Positions 22,255-23,762 of a DNA stretch of 23,762 nt are shown here, in pieces. The notes under the pieces were generated by a model that was not told where the DNA came from, ran no database searches, and saw only the letters and a program-made list of their open reading frames with translations. The position numbers and the translations under genes are program-made. The stretch spans positions 1 through 23,762 of the forward strand of contig JACQCN010000027.1 of the NCBI GenBank assembly GCA_016201575.1, in the 5' to 3' direction. Source of the stretch: Candidatus Rokuibacteriota bacterium (GTDB lineage Bacteria; Methylomirabilota; Methylomirabilia; Rokubacteriales; CSP1-6). How positions within the stretch are numbered: position 1 is the first letter of the stretch; each line of letters begins with the position of its first letter.

Positions 22255-23685
22255 TCAGTCTCCGGCGGCGAGCGCCGCCCGCGCCGCGCGGGCGCCGCAC
22301 ATGCCGTGGACGCCGCCGCCGGGAGGCGTCGACGCCGAGCAGAGGTAGAGGCCGCGGACGGGCGTCGCGTAGGGGACGAGCCGAGCGACCGGGCGCGCGA
22401 AGAGCTGCCACAGGTCCTGGAGCCCGCCGTTGATGTCGCCGCCGACGTAGTTCGGGTTGTAGCGCTCCAGGTCGGTTGCGGTCATTACGTGGCGGGCGAG
22501 GATGCGGTCGCGGAAGCCCGGGGCGAAGCGCTCGACCTGGCGCTCGATCCGCTCCGCCATGTCCACGGCCGAGCCGTTCGGCACGTGGCAGTAGCCCCAC
22601 ACCGTGTGCTTCCCGGCGGGCGCGCGGGTCGGGTCGAAGAGGCTCGGCTGCGCGAGCAGGACGAAGGGGCGCTCGGGATGGTCGCCGCGCGTGGCCGCGG
22701 CCTCGGCCGCCGCGATCTCCTCGCGCGTGCCGCCGCCGTGGACCGTCGCCGCGCGGCGACACGCGTCGGCGCGCCACGGGATCGGCCCGTCGAGGGCCCA
22801 GTCCACCTTGCAGGATCCCGGCCCGTAGCGATAGCGCGCGAGGCGCCGCCGGTAGGACTCCGGGAGGCGCCGCCCGGCCAGGGCCAGGAGCTGGCGCGGC
22901 GTCACGTCGAGCAGGACGCAGCGCGCCGGTGGCAGCTCCTCGAGCGAGGCGACGGGCCGCCCGGTCACGATCTCGCCGCCCAGGCCGCGGAGGAGCGAGG
23001 CCATCGCGTCGGCGATCTGCTGCGAGCCGCCGCGCGCGACCGGCCACCCGCAGGCGTGGCCGAGGAGCGCGAGCACCAGGCCGAACGCCTCGCTCGGAGA
23101 TTGCTCGAGCGGCAGCATCGAGTGGGCCGCCAGGCCCGCGAAGAGCGCGCGGGCGCGGGGGCCCTCGAACCGGGCGCGCGCCAGCCCGGCCGCGGACCGG
23201 AGCGCGGAGAGGCCGAAGCGCGCGAGCGCGATCGGGTGCCGCGGGGGCCCCAGCAGCGCGTCGATGAGCGGCGTCGCCGCGTCCACCAGCGGCTCCATGA
23301 GCGTGCGGTAGGCGCGCGCGTCGGGGCCGAGCCCTGTCGCGGTCGCGCCGACCGATCGCTCGAGCAGCACGGCGGTGCCGTCGTCGAGCGGGTGGGCGAG
23401 CGGGCTCGGGGGGTGGACGAGATCGAGGCCGTGCGCGTCGAGGGCGAGCGCGCGGAAGAACGGCGAGCCGGCGGCCAGCGGGTGGACGGCCGCGCAGACG
23501 TCGTGGCGGAATCCCGGGAGCGTCAGCTCGGCGGTGCGAGCGCCGCCGCCGATCGTGTCCGCGCGCTCGAGGACGAGCACCGCGCGGCCGGCGCGCCCGA
23601 GCGTGATCGCCGCCGCCAGCCCGTTGGGCCCCGCGCCGACGACGACCGCCTCCGGCCCCGCCCCTGCCACCGCGGGCTCAGTCAA
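22255..23685 (-). CDS. FAD-dependent oxidoreductase, phytoene desaturase-like (NAD(P)/FAD amine oxidase superfamily)
   Basis: This 476-residue protein has an N-terminal FAD-binding Rossmann motif VVVGAGPNGLAAA (14-26), E40 at the end of the second strand for the ribose, and the GG motif (TIGGGARTAELTLPGFRHD). Other landmarks are RGGSQQIADAMASLLRGLGGEI, typical of phytoene desaturase-like enzymes, and a C-terminal FAD-contacting LYLCSASTPPGGGVHGMCG. It resembles the PYROXD2/CrtI-like group. No carotenoid genes lie nearby, so desaturation of carotenoids should not be assumed. The start is uncertain: TTG at 23685 gives the full N-terminus, a GTG at 23670 is also possible, and neither has a good ribosome binding site. 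It converges on the truncated UPF0104 gene with a 9-nt gap. Confidence 0.85.
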   Translation of the reverse strand: MTEPAVAGAGPEAVVVGAGPNGLAAAITLGRAGRAVLVLERADTIGGGARTAELTLPGFRHDVCAAVHPLAAGSPFFRALALDAHGLDLVHPPSPLAHPLDDGTAVLLERSVGATATGLGPDARAYRTLMEPLVDAATPLIDALLGPPRHPIALARFGLSALRSAAGLARARFEGPRARALFAGLAAHSMLPLEQSPSEAFGLVLALLGHACGWPVARGGSQQIADAMASLLRGLGGEIVTGRPVASLEELPPARCVLLDVTPRQLLALAGRRLPESYRRRLARYRYGPGSCKVDWALDGPIPWRADACRRAATVHGGGTREEIAAAEAAATRGDHPERPFVLLAQPSLFDPTRAPAGKHTVWGYCHVPNGSAVDMAERIERQVERFAPGFRDRILARHVMTATDLERYNPNYVGGDINGGLQDLWQLFARPVARLVPYATPVRGLYLCSASTPPGGGVHGMCGARAARAALAAGD

Positions 23686-23690
23686 CGTCA

Positions 23691-23713
23691 GGGGGAGCGA
23701 CCGCCGCTCCCCC
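23691..23713. repeat. Perfect 9-bp hairpin, possible degenerate REP-like unit
   Basis: GGGGGAGCG (23691-23699) pairs with CGCTCCCCC (23705-23713) around ACCGC. A C-tract and AACGGGCT follow, the order of parts seen in the unit after rpoA (G-rich hairpin, C-tract, GAACC-G-GG box). The GCGCCGGC hairpin is not recognisable before the window ends. It lies directly upstream of the minus-strand oxidoreductase start. Confidence 0.45.
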
Positions 23714-23762
23714 CGACACCCCCCAACGGGCTCCCGCGAGACGTTTCCTCACGCTCTCTCAG

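Overview
The window is very GC-rich, densely packed bacterial chromosome carrying housekeeping and cell-envelope genes. There is no phage, plasmid, CRISPR array, rRNA or tRNA that I can see. The lipoprotein with an LptM-like N-terminus, MltG, tandem bactofilins, a LytM peptidase and competence genes fit a diderm soil or groundwater bacterium. Gene content, GC and intergenic repeats make me think of Candidatus Rokubacteria/Methylomirabilota or a neighbouring deltaproteobacterium-like lineage. That placement is inference from memory; no marker here proves it.

Layout. (1) 1-5391, minus strand: mltG, a PlsC-like acyltransferase, argH, an FN3 lipoprotein, lysA and the start of dapA form a tightly overlapping run that mixes envelope and amino-acid genes. 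argH is broken: about 128 nt, including the catalytic signature loop, are missing. (2) 5384-6446, plus strand: a solitary, divergent RNA polymerase alpha subunit gene with its own consensus-like promoter, outside any ribosomal protein operon. (3) 6632-9459, minus: comEA-comEC, for DNA uptake. (4) 9728-10677, minus: a zinc alcohol dehydrogenase with an internal deletion. (5) 10880-17354, minus: aminotransferase, hom, thrC, a UPF0104 membrane protein, an ECF sigma factor and lysC, an aspartate-family amino-acid cluster with two non-metabolic genes inserted. (6) 17452-19359, plus: two bactofilins and a membrane-anchored M23 peptidase, probably a cell-shape operon. (7) 19618-23685: an acyl-CoA dehydrogenase, a secreted protein, a 5'-truncated UPF0104 paralogue and an FAD-dependent phytoene-desaturase-like oxidoreductase.

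Together lysC, hom, thrC, dapA and lysA cover much of the route from aspartate to lysine and threonine. Homoserine kinase and aspartate-semialdehyde dehydrogenase are not in the window.

The intergenic DNA is informative. A REP-like unit, made of a G-rich hairpin, a C-tract and a GCGCCGGC hairpin, lies directly 3' of rpoA (two copies) and of the adh gene (two copies), each time in the sense direction of the gene. A different element of about 170 bp with 20-bp terminal inverted repeats overlaps the lysC stop codon. A block-rearranged relative follows the M23 gene and abuts the 3' remnant of a DUF488 gene. The most interesting items are the orphan alpha subunit, the two dispersed repeat families, the LptM-like FN3 lipoprotein, and the two genes with frame-shifting internal deletions, which may be assembly collapses.
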